Assembly: GCF_000981765.1 (NCBI RefSeq)
Contig: NZ_CP010975.1
Location: 1,426,001-1,490,000 of the forward strand
Length of the DNA: 64,000 bases
From: Kangiella geojedonensis
GTDB lineage: Bacteria > Pseudomonadota > Gammaproteobacteria > Enterobacterales > Kangiellaceae
Reading direction: 5' to 3'
This document shows positions 11,144-21,524 of the stretch, piece by piece. The translations under genes and the position numbers were made by a program. Each line of letters begins with the position of its first letter. Position 1 is the first letter of the stretch. Below the pieces are notes generated by a model. That model did no database searches. It was not told where the DNA came from and saw nothing but the letters and a program-made list of their open reading frames with translations.

Positions 11144-12505
11144 ATGGAAAAACATTCACTGCGCCAAATTGGTGAAGAAAGTAGCGCTCTTATCAAAGTT
11201 GCAATACCCGCGATCCTTGCTCAATTAGCGCAAATGACACTAGGCGTTGTCGATACTTTGATGGCAGGTAATTACAGTAAGCATGCATTGGCTGCCGTTG
11301 GTACAGGCGCTAACACCTTCATGATTATTTTCGCTCTATATCTAGGGTTAAGCTTTGCTCTGAACCCGATGGTATCCCACTTTAATGGTCAGGGTCAGTT
11401 CAAACAAATCGGCAAAACCTTCCAAATGGGTGCATTCATAGCCGTTGCTTTCGCCATAGTCGCCTTCTTTGTTTTGCGAAATATGGAGGCGCCGTTACTA
11501 CTAATGGACGTTACGCCGGATATCGCAGGACTAACCGCTGACTACCTTTCAGCGATGAGCTGGGGCACACTCCCAGCGTTTTTATTTCTAGCACTCAGAG
11601 CATCGAACGAAGGGCTTTTTTCCACCAAAGCCATCATGATTTGTTCCTTTTTAGTTATTCCCTTTAATATTCTGTTTAATACGTGGTTCATTTATGGTGG
11701 GCTTGGCTTGCCGGCAATGGGCGCCGTAGGCGTTGGTTATGCAACGAGCCTTGTTTGGACCTTACTCTTTCTCTTTTTGCTTATTTACACCTACAAAAAT
11801 CAGCGCTACGACCACCTTGGTATATTTAAGAACATTCACTGGCCCAAAGTCAGTTTAATCAAAGAATACTTCACTATTGGAACCCCGATAGCCGTCGGTA
11901 TGTTAATGGAAGTGGGGTTATTTGGCGTCATCGGCATTATGGTTGCCCGCTATGGCGTTGACCTGACCGGCGCTCACCAAATAGCCATGAACATTGCCAC
12001 AGTGGCTTTTATGGTACCACTCGGCTTATCAGTCGCTATTACGGCTCGCGTTGGGTTTTGGCGGGGGAAGCAAGATTTTCGTCAAATGCGTCTAGCAGGC
12101 TTTTGTGGAATTGGCCTTAGTGTCTTCTTCCAAGCCTTATCCGTCACATTAATGCTATTGTTTCGACACGACTTCGTCGGCTTTTATACCGACAACCCCG
12201 AACTGATCAATATCGCTGCAAGTTTGATCTTTTTAGCCGCGATATTCCAGTTTTCAGATGGGCTGCAAATCAATAGCGCAGGCGCCCTTCGCGGGATGAA
12301 AGATACGAAAGTTCCGATGATATACATGGCCGTTGCTTACTGGCTATTTGGTTTCCCCATAGGTTACTATCTAGCTGAATATCAAGGACTTAAAGTCCAA
12401 GGTTTTTGGATAGGTATTATTGTTGGTTTATCCATTGCGGCAGTCCTTTTGTTATCTCGATTCGTACGCCGCTCGAAATTTGCCATTAAATTTGCCCAAA
12501 GCTAG
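11144..12505 (+). CDS. MATE family multidrug/Na+ antiporter (NorM/MdtK type)
   Basis: A 453-residue inner-membrane protein with about 12 hydrophobic helices in two homologous halves, the MATE fold. The start of helix 1 (IPAILAQLAQMTLGVVDTLMAG) and the second half copy (GTPIAVGMLMEVGLFGVIGIMVA) are the usual MATE repeats. Such proteins export cationic drugs and metabolites using Na+ or H+ gradients. The true substrate cannot be read from sequence. A short basic C-terminus follows the last helix. It overlaps no neighbour and lies 19 bases after roxA. Confidence 0.93.
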   Translation: MEKHSLRQIGEESSALIKVAIPAILAQLAQMTLGVVDTLMAGNYSKHALAAVGTGANTFMIIFALYLGLSFALNPMVSHFNGQGQFKQIGKTFQMGAFIAVAFAIVAFFVLRNMEAPLLLMDVTPDIAGLTADYLSAMSWGTLPAFLFLALRASNEGLFSTKAIMICSFLVIPFNILFNTWFIYGGLGLPAMGAVGVGYATSLVWTLLFLFLLIYTYKNQRYDHLGIFKNIHWPKVSLIKEYFTIGTPIAVGMLMEVGLFGVIGIMVARYGVDLTGAHQIAMNIATVAFMVPLGLSVAITARVGFWRGKQDFRQMRLAGFCGIGLSVFFQALSVTLMLLFRHDFVGFYTDNPELINIAASLIFLAAIFQFSDGLQINSAGALRGMKDTKVPMIYMAVAYWLFGFPIGYYLAEYQGLKVQGFWIGIIVGLSIAAVLLLSRFVRRSKFAIKFAQS

Positions 12506-12600
12506 TAATGGATTGACTTGCGAGTTACCCCGCTTGAGTTTACCATTACGCCTAAATGATACATTTGCAAGATATGAGCTGAAAGCTCTCGGAGTTTAGT

Positions 12601-13275
12601 GTGAACCCTTATTCAGTCGATAACTATCAACGCCCACTACTTGAAACGCCCGACGGTGAAGATAAAGTATTGATGCATTCTTGTTGTGCACCTTGTGCAG
12701 CTGAAGTCATGGAAGCGGTTCATGCCTCAGGTATTAAGCAAACGGTGTTCTTCTACAACCCGAATATTCACCCGATTGAAGAGTATGAAATTCGAAAAAA
12801 CGAAAATAAGCGTTTTTGCGATAAGCTCGGGATAGAGTTTATCGATGCTGACTACGATAAGGATAATTGGTTTGAACGCATCAAAGGGCTTGAAGATGAG
12901 CCTGAACGCGGCGCGCGTTGCACTGTCTGTTTTGACATGCGATTTGAGCGTACTGCGCTCTATGCTGCGGAAAATAATTTCGATCTTATAACCAGTACTC
13001 TCGGCATTTCTCGCTGGAAAAACATGGAGCAAATCAACGATTGTGGCGTTAGAGCTGCCAATCGCTACGATGATGTTCGATACTGGACATTTAACTGGCG
13101 TAAAAAAGGCGGTGCCCAGAGAATGATTGAGATCTCAAAGCGCGAAGAGTTTTATCAGCAAGAATACTGCGGTTGCGTTTACTCTCTACGCGACACTAAC
13201 CGCTGGCGACAAGAAAATGGCCGTGATCGTATTAAGCGAAATATTAAGTTTTACGGACACGATAAGCCCGAATAA
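12601..13275 (+). CDS. queH: Epoxyqueuosine reductase QueH
   Basis: A 224-residue protein of the QueH (formerly DUF208) family, which performs the last step of queuosine synthesis in tRNA, reducing epoxyqueuosine without cobalamin. Cys motifs that bind [4Fe-4S] and a second metal are present: HSCCAPC (C28, C29, C32), CTVC (C107, C110) and YCGC (C190, C192). The block [15 protein letters not shown] is characteristic. The GTG start at 12601 has CGGAG 7 bases upstream. It is followed by a terminator. No other queuosine gene is in the window. Confidence 0.95.
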   Translation: MNPYSVDNYQRPLLETPDGEDKVLMHSCCAPCAAEVMEAVHASGIKQTVFFYNPNIHPIEEYEIRKNENKRFCDKLGIEFIDADYDKDNWFERIKGLEDEPERGARCTVCFDMRFERTALYAAENNFDLITSTLGISRWKNMEQINDCGVRAANRYDDVRYWTFNWRKKGGAQRMIEISKREEFYQQEYCGCVYSLRDTNRWRQENGRDRIKRNIKFYGHDKPE

Positions 13276-13294
13276 CCAATCTTAATGTAACAAT

Positions 13295-13321
13295 AAAAAG
13301 GAGCCGTACGGCTCCTTTTTA
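13295..13321. terminator. Terminator between queH and the Slp gene
   Basis: AAAAGGAGCC / GGCTCCTTTT with loop GTAC. A- and T-tracts on both sides suit these convergent genes. Confidence 0.9.
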
Positions 13322-13340
13322 TTGTTCACGAATTTATAAC

Positions 13341-14054
13341 TTACTGCTGCTTTAATATATCGGCTTTCCGACTCGATGCACTTTGAGCTTTTTTGCTTGG
13401 CTTTGGGGGAACTCTTCTTACTCGAGGTTCGACTGGAACGCCTCTATAGTTCTCAGTGTCTGGATTCTGCGCATCACGGTTTAAGTCTCGACGACGATCA
13501 TGCCTATAATCATGACGTATGATTCTATAGCGATAATGATAAGGCCAGTAGTAAGGGCGGTGATAGAACCAGTACGGATCCCACGCCGAATAAACTTCAA
13601 CATACTCGTAGTTTGGGCGCTCCTCCCATAATTGGTGTCCTCTTGTGTCCACCACAGGGAAGTTTATTTTATGCTCACCAACTTTGCCCGGCATTGGCTC
13701 CGACAACATACCAACGACCGTAATTTCTTTGCCTTGCTTATAAATCATAGGATCAAGGAAACCAGGAACTCGGGCAATAAAGCGTCCTCCAGTCTCTTGA
13801 CTTGCTACTGGACGAGCTTGTCTTCCTAACGGCAAGTTTACTACCTCGATCAAGGTATCTTTCTCTAAATTTTCCACACGAGCAACGATACCTCCCCATC
13901 GCACTTCTTGCTTATTAAATGCTTCTGGATTTTGAGCAACTTTTGTAAAGTTGAGGTTTGGCTTATCAAAGTCTATTTGTTTTGGTGTGCTAGCACATGC
14001 TGCTAACAAAGCTCCTCCCAACAAAACAAATGTAATTTTCAACAACTTGCCCAT
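13341..14054 (-). CDS. Slp family outer-membrane lipoprotein
   Basis: A 237-residue lipoprotein: signal peptide with lipobox LLAAC (Cys about residue 20) followed by the Slp domain to about residue 150 (IDFDKPNLNFTKVAQNPEAF, then VRWGGIVARVENL). E. coli Slp is a starvation-induced outer-membrane lipoprotein of about 190 residues. This protein is longer, with a Tyr/Trp/His-rich stretch (about 148-180) and a basic Arg/Lys-rich tail. A strong GGAG site lies before the ATG. It is a single gene. Confidence 0.88.
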   Translation of the reverse strand: MGKLLKITFVLLGGALLAACASTPKQIDFDKPNLNFTKVAQNPEAFNKQEVRWGGIVARVENLEKDTLIEVVNLPLGRQARPVASQETGGRFIARVPGFLDPMIYKQGKEITVVGMLSEPMPGKVGEHKINFPVVDTRGHQLWEERPNYEYVEVYSAWDPYWFYHRPYYWPYHYRYRIIRHDYRHDRRRDLNRDAQNPDTENYRGVPVEPRVRRVPPKPSKKAQSASSRKADILKQQ

Positions 14055-14164
14055 GATAAATCTCCTTCAAAATGCTTTAAAATCAGCTTAACCAGCTTAC
14101 AGCTATTGTAACTTTGGCTCTGTGAATTTAACCTGAATAAGCATCAAAACCATTAGTCTGGCTA

Positions 14165-14860
14165 TTACGGCTTCGCTTTTTTCGCCACATTGTCTCTTAG
14201 GTATACCGGCAATGCTTGTTCAGCGGAAATCGACTTCCCCTGGTTAAATCGAGCCCTGGCTATAGGAAGCATAGCCTCAGCAAAAGGATAAAGAGGCTCT
14301 TTCTCAACCACAATCGGTAAGTTTAAGGCTTCTGATAACTCTTTTGCATAAGTCTGCCAGCCTGTTCCGACCGCTCTGTATACGTTAGACGAGTCAGGCT
14401 CTGAAACTGTGACAAGATTAGGCGAGCAAACAACTTCCTGCCCTATTAGCTGCATAATTCCGTTTGAGTCTGCCTCATACTGCCCCCAGTACACTTCCCC
14501 CATTCTGGCATCAATCGCACTTAATACGCTATCCGCCCCCAAAGTATCATGGGCTGCCTGAGCCATTGCTTGCAGGCTAGATACGCCAATAACGGGTAAA
14601 CCAGCACCAAAAGCGAGCCCTTGAACGACACTAATACATATCCGTAAGCCCGTAAAGGCACCTGGACCTTGTCCATAAGCGATGGCATCAAGTTGCGCCA
14701 GCTTAATACCAGCGTCAGACAACACTTCATCAACCATCGGCAAAATCAGCTCACCATGCTCTCGGGGGGCCACTTTAGACCGAGTAAAAAGTTTATCTTG
14801 GTATTGCAACGCCACTGAGCAAGCTTCTGTGGCTGTGTCTATTACAAGTAAATTCGCCAT
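14165..14860 (-). CDS. tsaB: tRNA threonylcarbamoyladenosine biosynthesis protein TsaB
   Basis: TsaB (YeaZ) is the partner of TsaD in the complex that makes t6A37 in ANN-decoding tRNAs. At 231 residues it has family length. The ASKHA-fold N-terminus (LLVIDTATEACSVAL) and the GQGPGAFTGLRI block at about 63-74 identify it. The rest is more variable, as usual. It starts 7 bases after the yoaA stop, and the yoaA-tsaB order is common in gammaproteobacteria; translational coupling is likely. Confidence 0.96.
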   Translation of the reverse strand: MANLLVIDTATEACSVALQYQDKLFTRSKVAPREHGELILPMVDEVLSDAGIKLAQLDAIAYGQGPGAFTGLRICISVVQGLAFGAGLPVIGVSSLQAMAQAAHDTLGADSVLSAIDARMGEVYWGQYEADSNGIMQLIGQEVVCSPNLVTVSEPDSSNVYRAVGTGWQTYAKELSEALNLPIVVEKEPLYPFAEAMLPIARARFNQGKSISAEQALPVYLRDNVAKKAKP

Positions 14861-14867
14861 TGAGTCT

Positions 14868-16862
14868 CTAACCGTTACTGTCCACGAGTATGTTTTCTGA
14901 TAATTTCTTTAAAAATTCTATCACAACAGCTTGCTCGCGCGTACGCTTCATCGGTGGCAAGCTCTTTAAAAACTTCTGTCCATATTTATTCGCAATTAGC
15001 CTCGGATCACACAAGACTAAAACGCCTTTATCGTCATAATCACGGATCAAACGACCCGCTCCCTGCTTTAAAGCGATAATAGCCTCTGGAATTTGGATAT
15101 CAAAGAAAGGGTTCTTCCCAGACTTTCGAGCGGCTTGTATTTTTGCTTCAATTAACGGCTCGTCAGGCGCTGAAAATGGCAGCTTATCGATCACTACTAA
15201 GCTTAAAGCGTCACCCTTAACATCAACCCCCTCCCAAAAACTTGAGGTTGCCAATAACACTGCATTTCCCGCATCACGAAACTGTTCGATTAATTCATTT
15301 TTGGGCAGATCGCCTTGGGCAAATACGGTTTTATCGTCAAGCTTTTCCTGCCACAATTCTTTGACCTTGTTGAGCGCTGCATAGCTGGTAAACAGCACAA
15401 AAGTACCGCCTGGGTTTGCTTTAACCAGGGGCAGTACTTGCTTCTGCCAGCTATCAACATAAGTTCTATCTCGCGGGTCAGGCAAGCTTCTCGGAATATG
15501 AAGTATGGCTTGCGAATCGTAATCAAAAGGACTTGGCAACACTAAATCACGGGCTTCTGATAACCCCAGCTCATCTTTAAATAAACTAAAATCATCCGCC
15601 TGTGTTAATGTCGCTGAGGTAAATATCCAACTTCGAGCTGCATGCTCTTTGCGACTACGCGAAAATGATTCAGATACATTAAGTGGTGTTTCCAGCACCG
15701 CAAAGCCATTGCGATATGTTTCTACCCAGCGCACAGCTGCATACGCTTTATCGTCATTCGACTGATTAAAAGTACTGTTAAATAAAGCCAGAGCCTGCAA
15801 GGATTCTTCGCAGCGACGGTGACAGCTATCCAACCCTTTTGATCGACTGGCGTGTCGCTCTAAGCGTTCGCATAATGCCAGCACTTCTTTTTCGAGCTCT
15901 TTTAAGGCAGACTGAAGAGATGGTGTTGCAATCAGCTGCCAGTTGATCTTTTTAGCTGCTTCTCCAAGTTGTAACCTAACTTCATTAACAGCGCCCTCAA
16001 CACGACGCACAGCAACACTGAGTTGGCGATCATCTTTGGCCGTCGTTAAGGCTTCTAGCTCAGTGTCTCGACAAAGCTCCATCAGCTGGCGACTGGTTAA
16101 ACGCTGCCCATAAAACGCATGAGCAATATCGGTCAATTGATGCGCTTCATCGACAATAACCGTATCAGCATCTGGCAACAGCTCCCCAAAACCATCGTCT
16201 TTTAAGACCATATCAGCTAATAGCAGATGATGATTAACCACGACCACATCAGCAGCAGTCGCTTTCTGCCGAGCCTTCGCAACGTAACAGTCCGCAAAGT
16301 CAGGGCACTCAACCCCAAGGCAATTATCATTAGTTGATGTTACATAAGGCCATAAAGGGTCATTGTCAGCCAAATCTTTGCACTGAGTTAAGTCGCCACT
16401 TTTGGTTTGACCTGCCCATGCTTTTACCTTTGCTAAGGTATCAACCATTGATCGACTTTGGAATTGACCAGAATCAAGACTTTGATCCATCCTATAGCTG
16501 CATAAATAGTTGTTGCGACCTTTTAGCAAAGCTGTTTTTGGAGACATTCCTAAGGCATCCCTCATATTAGGGAGATCGCGATAAAACAGCTGGTCTTGAA
16601 GGTTTTTAGTACCCGTTGACACAATGACTTTTTTATCGTTGAGATACCAAGCTTTTAGTGCTGGCACCAGATAACCAAAAGTCTTACCTGTTCCAGTGCC
16701 CGCTTCGATACAAATTGACTCATCAGATTCTAAGACAGACTCTATAGCGTGAGCCATTTCAAGCTGCTCATCCCTTTGCTTGAAGTTAGAAAATATTTTG
16801 GAAAGAGGACCTTCTGAAGAAAACAGTTGGTCTAATTTTAAGGGTTCTGAAGTTTCAGCCAC
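14868..16862 (-). CDS. yoaA: ATP-dependent DNA helicase YoaA (DinG/XPD-like, Fe-S)
   Basis: A 664-residue superfamily 2 helicase. Walker A GTGTGKT is at 55-61 and the DEAH box at 238-241. Four cysteines between them (C121, C181, C186, C192) form the XPD-type [4Fe-4S] site. QGAGRLIRD near 615 is helicase motif VI. YoaA acts in replication-fork repair and binds the Pol III chi subunit in E. coli. E. coli YoaA is 636 residues, so length agrees; DinG itself is longer. The start is GTG, only 16 bases after hemH ends. Confidence 0.92.
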   Translation of the reverse strand: MAETSEPLKLDQLFSSEGPLSKIFSNFKQRDEQLEMAHAIESVLESDESICIEAGTGTGKTFGYLVPALKAWYLNDKKVIVSTGTKNLQDQLFYRDLPNMRDALGMSPKTALLKGRNNYLCSYRMDQSLDSGQFQSRSMVDTLAKVKAWAGQTKSGDLTQCKDLADNDPLWPYVTSTNDNCLGVECPDFADCYVAKARQKATAADVVVVNHHLLLADMVLKDDGFGELLPDADTVIVDEAHQLTDIAHAFYGQRLTSRQLMELCRDTELEALTTAKDDRQLSVAVRRVEGAVNEVRLQLGEAAKKINWQLIATPSLQSALKELEKEVLALCERLERHASRSKGLDSCHRRCEESLQALALFNSTFNQSNDDKAYAAVRWVETYRNGFAVLETPLNVSESFSRSRKEHAARSWIFTSATLTQADDFSLFKDELGLSEARDLVLPSPFDYDSQAILHIPRSLPDPRDRTYVDSWQKQVLPLVKANPGGTFVLFTSYAALNKVKELWQEKLDDKTVFAQGDLPKNELIEQFRDAGNAVLLATSSFWEGVDVKGDALSLVVIDKLPFSAPDEPLIEAKIQAARKSGKNPFFDIQIPEAIIALKQGAGRLIRDYDDKGVLVLCDPRLIANKYGQKFLKSLPPMKRTREQAVVIEFLKKLSENILVDSNG

Positions 16863-16878
16863 GACGTTAGCTACAGTG

Positions 16879-17871
16879 TTACTTGAGCAGGCGCTGCTCT
16901 ATGAGCTGTAGCATTAGCTCAATGTGCCCACGGTCATCATTTAACGCAGGAATATAGTGGTAGTCTTCACCACCATTGTCGATAAAAGTATCACGGTTTT
17001 CTATTGCCAGTTCTTCAAGAGTTTCTAAGCAGTCAGCGCTAAACGCTGGGCTGATAACCTGAACTGACTTAACACCTTCTTTCGCCCAGGTCGTTAATAA
17101 CTCGTCGGTATAAGGTTTAACCCACTCTTCTTTACCAAATCGTGACTGGAAAGCAACAGCGTACTCGTTATCCTTAAGCTCAAGTTCTTTCACCACGAGC
17201 TCCGCCGTTTTGCGACACTGAGCTTCGTAGGGATCACCTTTTTGTGAAAACCGTTCAGGTACTCCATGAAAAGAAAATAGCAATTTTTCAGAGGAGCCAT
17301 TCTGTTCTCTGAATCTCTGCACGGAGCGGACTAATGAGTGAATATAATGAGGGTGATCATGATAGTCGCCAACGTAGGTAATCTCTGGCACATAAAACTT
17401 ATCTTTATAATACTTTGCCACCCGATCAAATATTGATGCAGTGGTAGCTGAAGAGTATTGCGGGTATAGCGGTAACACAATAATCCGCTCGCACCCTTGA
17501 TTTTTTAAAGCTTGCAGGGCATCTGGAATCGATGGATTGCCATAAGCCATCGCAATTTCTACGGGAACATGTTTTCCGTAACGTTGATCAACAAAGCGCT
17601 CATTAATTTCGTTTTGCAATTTCTGACGCTGCTTTTGAGTAATCACTAGCAGCGGTGAGCCTTCTTTCAACCAGATTTTTTTATATGCTTTTGCTACTCG
17701 TGTGGGACGAACTCTTAAAATAATGCCGTGTAAAATTAAGCACCAGACCCAGCGAGAAATAGACACTACGCGCTTGTCGTGTAGGAACTCAGACAAATAC
17801 CGACGAACCGCTTGAGGCGTTGGCTCATCAGGTGTCCCTAAGTTACATAGTAAAACGCCCTGTTTTTTCAA
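16879..17871 (-). CDS. hemH: Ferrochelatase
   Basis: HemH inserts Fe2+ into protoporphyrin IX, the last step of protoheme synthesis. It is a 330-residue protein (E. coli 320) associated with the inner membrane. The catalytic His lies in LFSFHGVPERF (about residue 200), and EWVKPYTDELLTTWA and VISPAFSADCLETLEE carry the conserved acidic and C-terminal motifs. The frame begins with TTG at 17871; the next methionine would remove conserved sequence. It lies 29 bases after adk and appears to be in the adk-hemH-yoaA-tsaB run. Confidence 0.97.
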   Translation of the reverse strand: MKKQGVLLCNLGTPDEPTPQAVRRYLSEFLHDKRVVSISRWVWCLILHGIILRVRPTRVAKAYKKIWLKEGSPLLVITQKQRQKLQNEINERFVDQRYGKHVPVEIAMAYGNPSIPDALQALKNQGCERIIVLPLYPQYSSATTASIFDRVAKYYKDKFYVPEITYVGDYHDHPHYIHSLVRSVQRFREQNGSSEKLLFSFHGVPERFSQKGDPYEAQCRKTAELVVKELELKDNEYAVAFQSRFGKEEWVKPYTDELLTTWAKEGVKSVQVISPAFSADCLETLEELAIENRDTFIDNGGEDYHYIPALNDDRGHIELMLQLIEQRLLK

Positions 17872-17900
17872 TCTATTACTCGCTTATGGTCGTTTTCAAA

Positions 17901-18569
<669 letters not shown>

Positions 18570-18699
18570 CTAGCCTTATGTGTAAATATTGACTTTGTAG
18601 GCGCTAAAGATACTTGGTATAGCCCAGTATCTCAAGTAAAAAATACCGAAATACGGGCTTATTAGGCAGAGTTTGATAGAAATAATAGTGAGTTAGAAC

Positions 18700-19065
18700 T
18701 TATCTCTTCACTGGTTTAATTAATAGTTTTTTGCCCAAAACCCCGACTAAAACACCACAAATGACGCCTAAGCTGTTGGCAAGAAGATCTTGCCACTCAA
18801 AACCTCGGTTAGGGATAAACATTTGAGCAACCTCAATACCGAGGGAAAAAGCGATACAAGCAATGATTAATAACCAAGCTGGGCGTTTATCTGAGCCCAT
18901 GCGCGCCAGAAAGCCTAATCCAAAATAGCCCACGAAATGCAGCGCCTTGTCCCACGGCAAACCACTTGGTAGCTGCTTACCTGGCATCATTGAACCGACA
19001 GCAATAACCAGAACGCCAAGAACGAATAGGACTTTAAATAATTTGCTTGATAGAAATGCTTTCAT
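18700..19065 (-). CDS. VanZ-like family membrane protein
   Basis: A 121-residue protein with four predicted membrane helices (about 6-24, 36-55, 62-80, 93-113). The LPWDKALHFVGYFGLGFLA motif in helix 2 is characteristic of VanZ-like proteins (PF04892), a family without a defined biochemical role outside teicoplanin resistance; resistance should not be inferred here. The ATG lies directly after the T-run of the htpG terminator, so its ribosome site (GAGG) is inside that hairpin. Confidence 0.85.
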   Translation of the reverse strand: MKAFLSSKLFKVLFVLGVLVIAVGSMMPGKQLPSGLPWDKALHFVGYFGLGFLARMGSDKRPAWLLIIACIAFSLGIEVAQMFIPNRGFEWQDLLANSLGVICGVLVGVLGKKLLIKPVKR

Positions 19066-19089
19066 AAAAAAGCCGCCTCAAGGGCGGCT
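19066..19089 (-). terminator. htpG terminator, abutting the VanZ-like start codon
   Basis: On the minus strand AGCCGCC-CTTGA-GGCGGCT followed by TTTTT and then ATG of the next gene. It begins about 10 bases after the htpG stop. The GAGG of the hairpin is the only plausible ribosome site for the VanZ-like gene. Confidence 0.85.
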
Positions 19090-19099
19090 ATTCGCTGAC

Positions 19100-20998
19100 T
19101 TAATGCGCTAATTTTAACAAGAGCTTATTCAGCTTACTAGCGAAACTGGCAGGATCATCAAGTTGGCCTTGCTCTGCTAATAAAGCTTGGTCAAACAACA
19201 CATCCACCCACTCAGAGAACTGCTCATCGCTTTGCTCTTTTTCGATCAAGTCGATCAGAGCATGTTCAGGGTTAATTTCGAACACAGGCTTCACATCAGG
19301 TACATTTTGGCCCGCAGCTTGTAGCATTTTCACCATCTGTAGCGGCATTTCTCCTTCACCCGCGACGATACAAGCCGGTGTATCGGTTAAACGCATAGTC
19401 ACCTTAACATCCGCCACTTTATCGCCTAGAGCGGATTTTACTCGCTCAACAAAGTCTTTGTGCTCTTCCGATGCTTTCTCTTGCGCTTTTTTATCTTCAG
19501 CATCTTCAAGATTACCTAAATTTAAGTCGCCCTGAGTCACAGAGACAAATTGTTTACCTTCGTACTCGTTCAAGTGTGAGATAGTCCACTCATCAATACG
19601 ATCGTGCATCAACAAGACTTCAATCCCTTTTTTGCGGAAAATCTCTAAGTGTGGGCTGTTTTTGGCAGCAAGGAAGCTATCCGTTGCAATGTAATAGATT
19701 TTTTCCTGCTCAGGCTTCATACGCTCAATATAGTCATCAAGCGATACTGTCTGAGCCTTCTCATCGTTATGAGTTGAGCTAAAGCGGAATAACTTGGCGA
19801 TTTTTTCTTTATTCGCAAAGTCCTCGCCAGTCCCCTCTTTCAAGACTTGGCCGAACTCATCCCAGAACTGCTGGTACTTTTCTTTATCTTTTTTCGCCAA
19901 CTGCTCTAGCATTTTCAAGATTCGCGACACAGTAGCGTTTCGCAACGACTGAGTCACCTTAGAATCTTGTAAGATTTCTCTAGAAACATTTAGAGGCAAA
20001 TCATTGGAGTCGAGCAAACCACGGACAAATCGCAAGTAAACCGGCAAGAATTGCTCAGCATCATCCATAATAAAGACACGCTGAACATACAACTTCACAC
20101 CACGAACACGATCGCGGTTCCATAAGTCAAATGGGGCTTTTGAAGGGATATAGAGTAAGCTGGTGTACTCTTGAGTACCCTCAACTTGATTGTGACTCCA
20201 CGTCAGCGGCTCTTGGAAATCGTGTGAGATGTGCTTGTAAAACTCTTGGTATTCTTCATCACTGATATCAGCTTTAGCTCGAGTCCATAGCGCAGTCGCT
20301 TTATTAACGGCTTCAAATTCAGGTGTCTTATCAGCATCATCGTCAGAGACCATCTTATGCATTTCGACTGGCAATGAGATGTGATCTGAGTATTTACCAA
20401 TGATGTTTCTTAGGCGGAGTTCCTCAAGAAACTCTTCTTCACCTTCTTTTAGGTGAAGTGTGATATCCGTACCTCGCGTCTCTTTTTCTGTCTGCTCAAT
20501 AGTAAACTCACCATCGCCAGCAGACTCCCAGATAACCGCTTCATTAATGCCAGCGCCTGCACCTCGAGTAGTCACGGTTACTTTGTCAGCGACGATAAAG
20601 GCTGAATAAAAACCAACGCCAAACTGACCAATCAATTTAGAGTCTTTTTTCTGGTCGCCTGTAAGCTGTTGCAAGAAATCAGCAGTTCCCGATTTAGCAA
20701 TAGTACCAAGGTTATTGATAACTTCTTTCTCAGTCATGCCGATACCATTGTCTGAAATAGTAAGGGTCTTAGCATCTTTATCAGTCGTGACTCGTATTGC
20801 TAATTCGCTATCATCGCCATATAAACTGTTATCTTTCAATGCCTTGAAGCGTAACTTGTCTGCAGCATCAGCAGCATTAGAAATAAGCTCACGAAGAAAG
20901 ATTTCTTTGTTCGAATACAACGAATGCACCATCAAGTGCAACAGTTGCTTTACTTCAGTTTGAAAAGAATGTTTTTGTTTAGTAGCTGTTTCTGACAT
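19100..20998 (-). CDS. htpG: Chaperone HtpG (Hsp90)
   Basis: Bacterial Hsp90, an ATP-driven cytoplasmic chaperone dimer. It has 632 residues (E. coli 624). The GHKL ATPase motifs are visible: ELISNAADA near residue 39, DNGIGM near 87, and [11 protein letters not shown] near 125. The middle domain Arg (LNVSREILQ) is around 345. The C-terminal dimerisation domain is full length. A sigma-32 type promoter lies upstream, which fits heat-shock control. Confidence 0.98.
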   Translation of the reverse strand: MSETATKQKHSFQTEVKQLLHLMVHSLYSNKEIFLRELISNAADAADKLRFKALKDNSLYGDDSELAIRVTTDKDAKTLTISDNGIGMTEKEVINNLGTIAKSGTADFLQQLTGDQKKDSKLIGQFGVGFYSAFIVADKVTVTTRGAGAGINEAVIWESAGDGEFTIEQTEKETRGTDITLHLKEGEEEFLEELRLRNIIGKYSDHISLPVEMHKMVSDDDADKTPEFEAVNKATALWTRAKADISDEEYQEFYKHISHDFQEPLTWSHNQVEGTQEYTSLLYIPSKAPFDLWNRDRVRGVKLYVQRVFIMDDAEQFLPVYLRFVRGLLDSNDLPLNVSREILQDSKVTQSLRNATVSRILKMLEQLAKKDKEKYQQFWDEFGQVLKEGTGEDFANKEKIAKLFRFSSTHNDEKAQTVSLDDYIERMKPEQEKIYYIATDSFLAAKNSPHLEIFRKKGIEVLLMHDRIDEWTISHLNEYEGKQFVSVTQGDLNLGNLEDAEDKKAQEKASEEHKDFVERVKSALGDKVADVKVTMRLTDTPACIVAGEGEMPLQMVKMLQAAGQNVPDVKPVFEINPEHALIDLIEKEQSDEQFSEWVDVLFDQALLAEQGQLDDPASFASKLNKLLLKLAH

Positions 20999-21034
20999 AG
21001 TTTTTTCTTCACACTAGTTACCACGATGTGAAAA

Positions 21035-21063
21035 AAATGGGGGCTTTAAATCGTTTTTCAATA
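21035..21063 (-). promoter_or_regulatory. Sigma-32 (heat-shock) promoter of htpG
   Basis: Minus strand reads TATTGAA, 14 bases, then CCCCATTT (plus one extra C in front). The consensus is CTTGAA-N13-17-CCCCATNT. The -10 lies 37 bases upstream of the htpG ATG. Confidence 0.82.
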
Positions 21064-21083
21064 CTAAACAATGAATCTTGCAT

Positions 21084-21118
21084 AAAAAAGCCAGCTATCG
21101 GATAAAGACAAGCTGGCT
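21084..21118 (-). terminator. Terminator of the S41 protease/lipoprotein operon
   Basis: On the minus strand AGCCAGCT / AGCTGGCT with a 14-base loop, then a run of six Ts, 29 bases after the lipoprotein stop codon. Confidence 0.85.
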
Positions 21119-21146
21119 GATAAGTTAATACTCTGGTTAGATTCTA

Positions 21147-21524
21147 CTACTTTGGTTTACATTGAACCTCTGCTAACAAGTAGATGTCTTCAGTTTTAGC
21201 ATCATACAAAAAACATGAGTCTTCTAAGTGGTAAAGCTCAAACTTACGTGGCATTTCGGTGATTCTACCTTGGGCCGGATTACCATCTACCATAGTTGGC
21301 TCACGCTGAATAAATAGCCTGTGATCATTATTAAAAATATCATCGGCTAACTTTACGTTAGCACCCGGCATGGCATCATCAATAATTCCGGCAATTTCAG
21401 CTTTAGCCTCTGAGTCAAAACCGAACGCTACAGCTGGCACAGCATGCTCTTTATTCCACTCGGTTGACTTGCAACCAACCAACCCTAACGCCAAAGCCGA
21501 AATAAGTAGGCTAGTCAGTTTCAT
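21147..21524 (-). CDS. Small lipoprotein of unknown function (125 aa)
   Basis: A 125-residue protein with signal peptide and lipobox LGLVGC (Cys 18). The mature part is about 108 residues with no domain I recognise; two further Cys (SCFLYD and VQCKPK) lie near the C-terminus and could pair. Its ATG overlaps the stop of the S41 protease gene (ATGA), so the two are translationally coupled, and the product may work with or on the protease. No function is assigned. Confidence 0.75.
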   Translation of the reverse strand: MKLTSLLISALALGLVGCKSTEWNKEHAVPAVAFGFDSEAKAEIAGIIDDAMPGANVKLADDIFNNDHRLFIQREPTMVDGNPAQGRITEMPRKFELYHLEDSCFLYDAKTEDIYLLAEVQCKPK

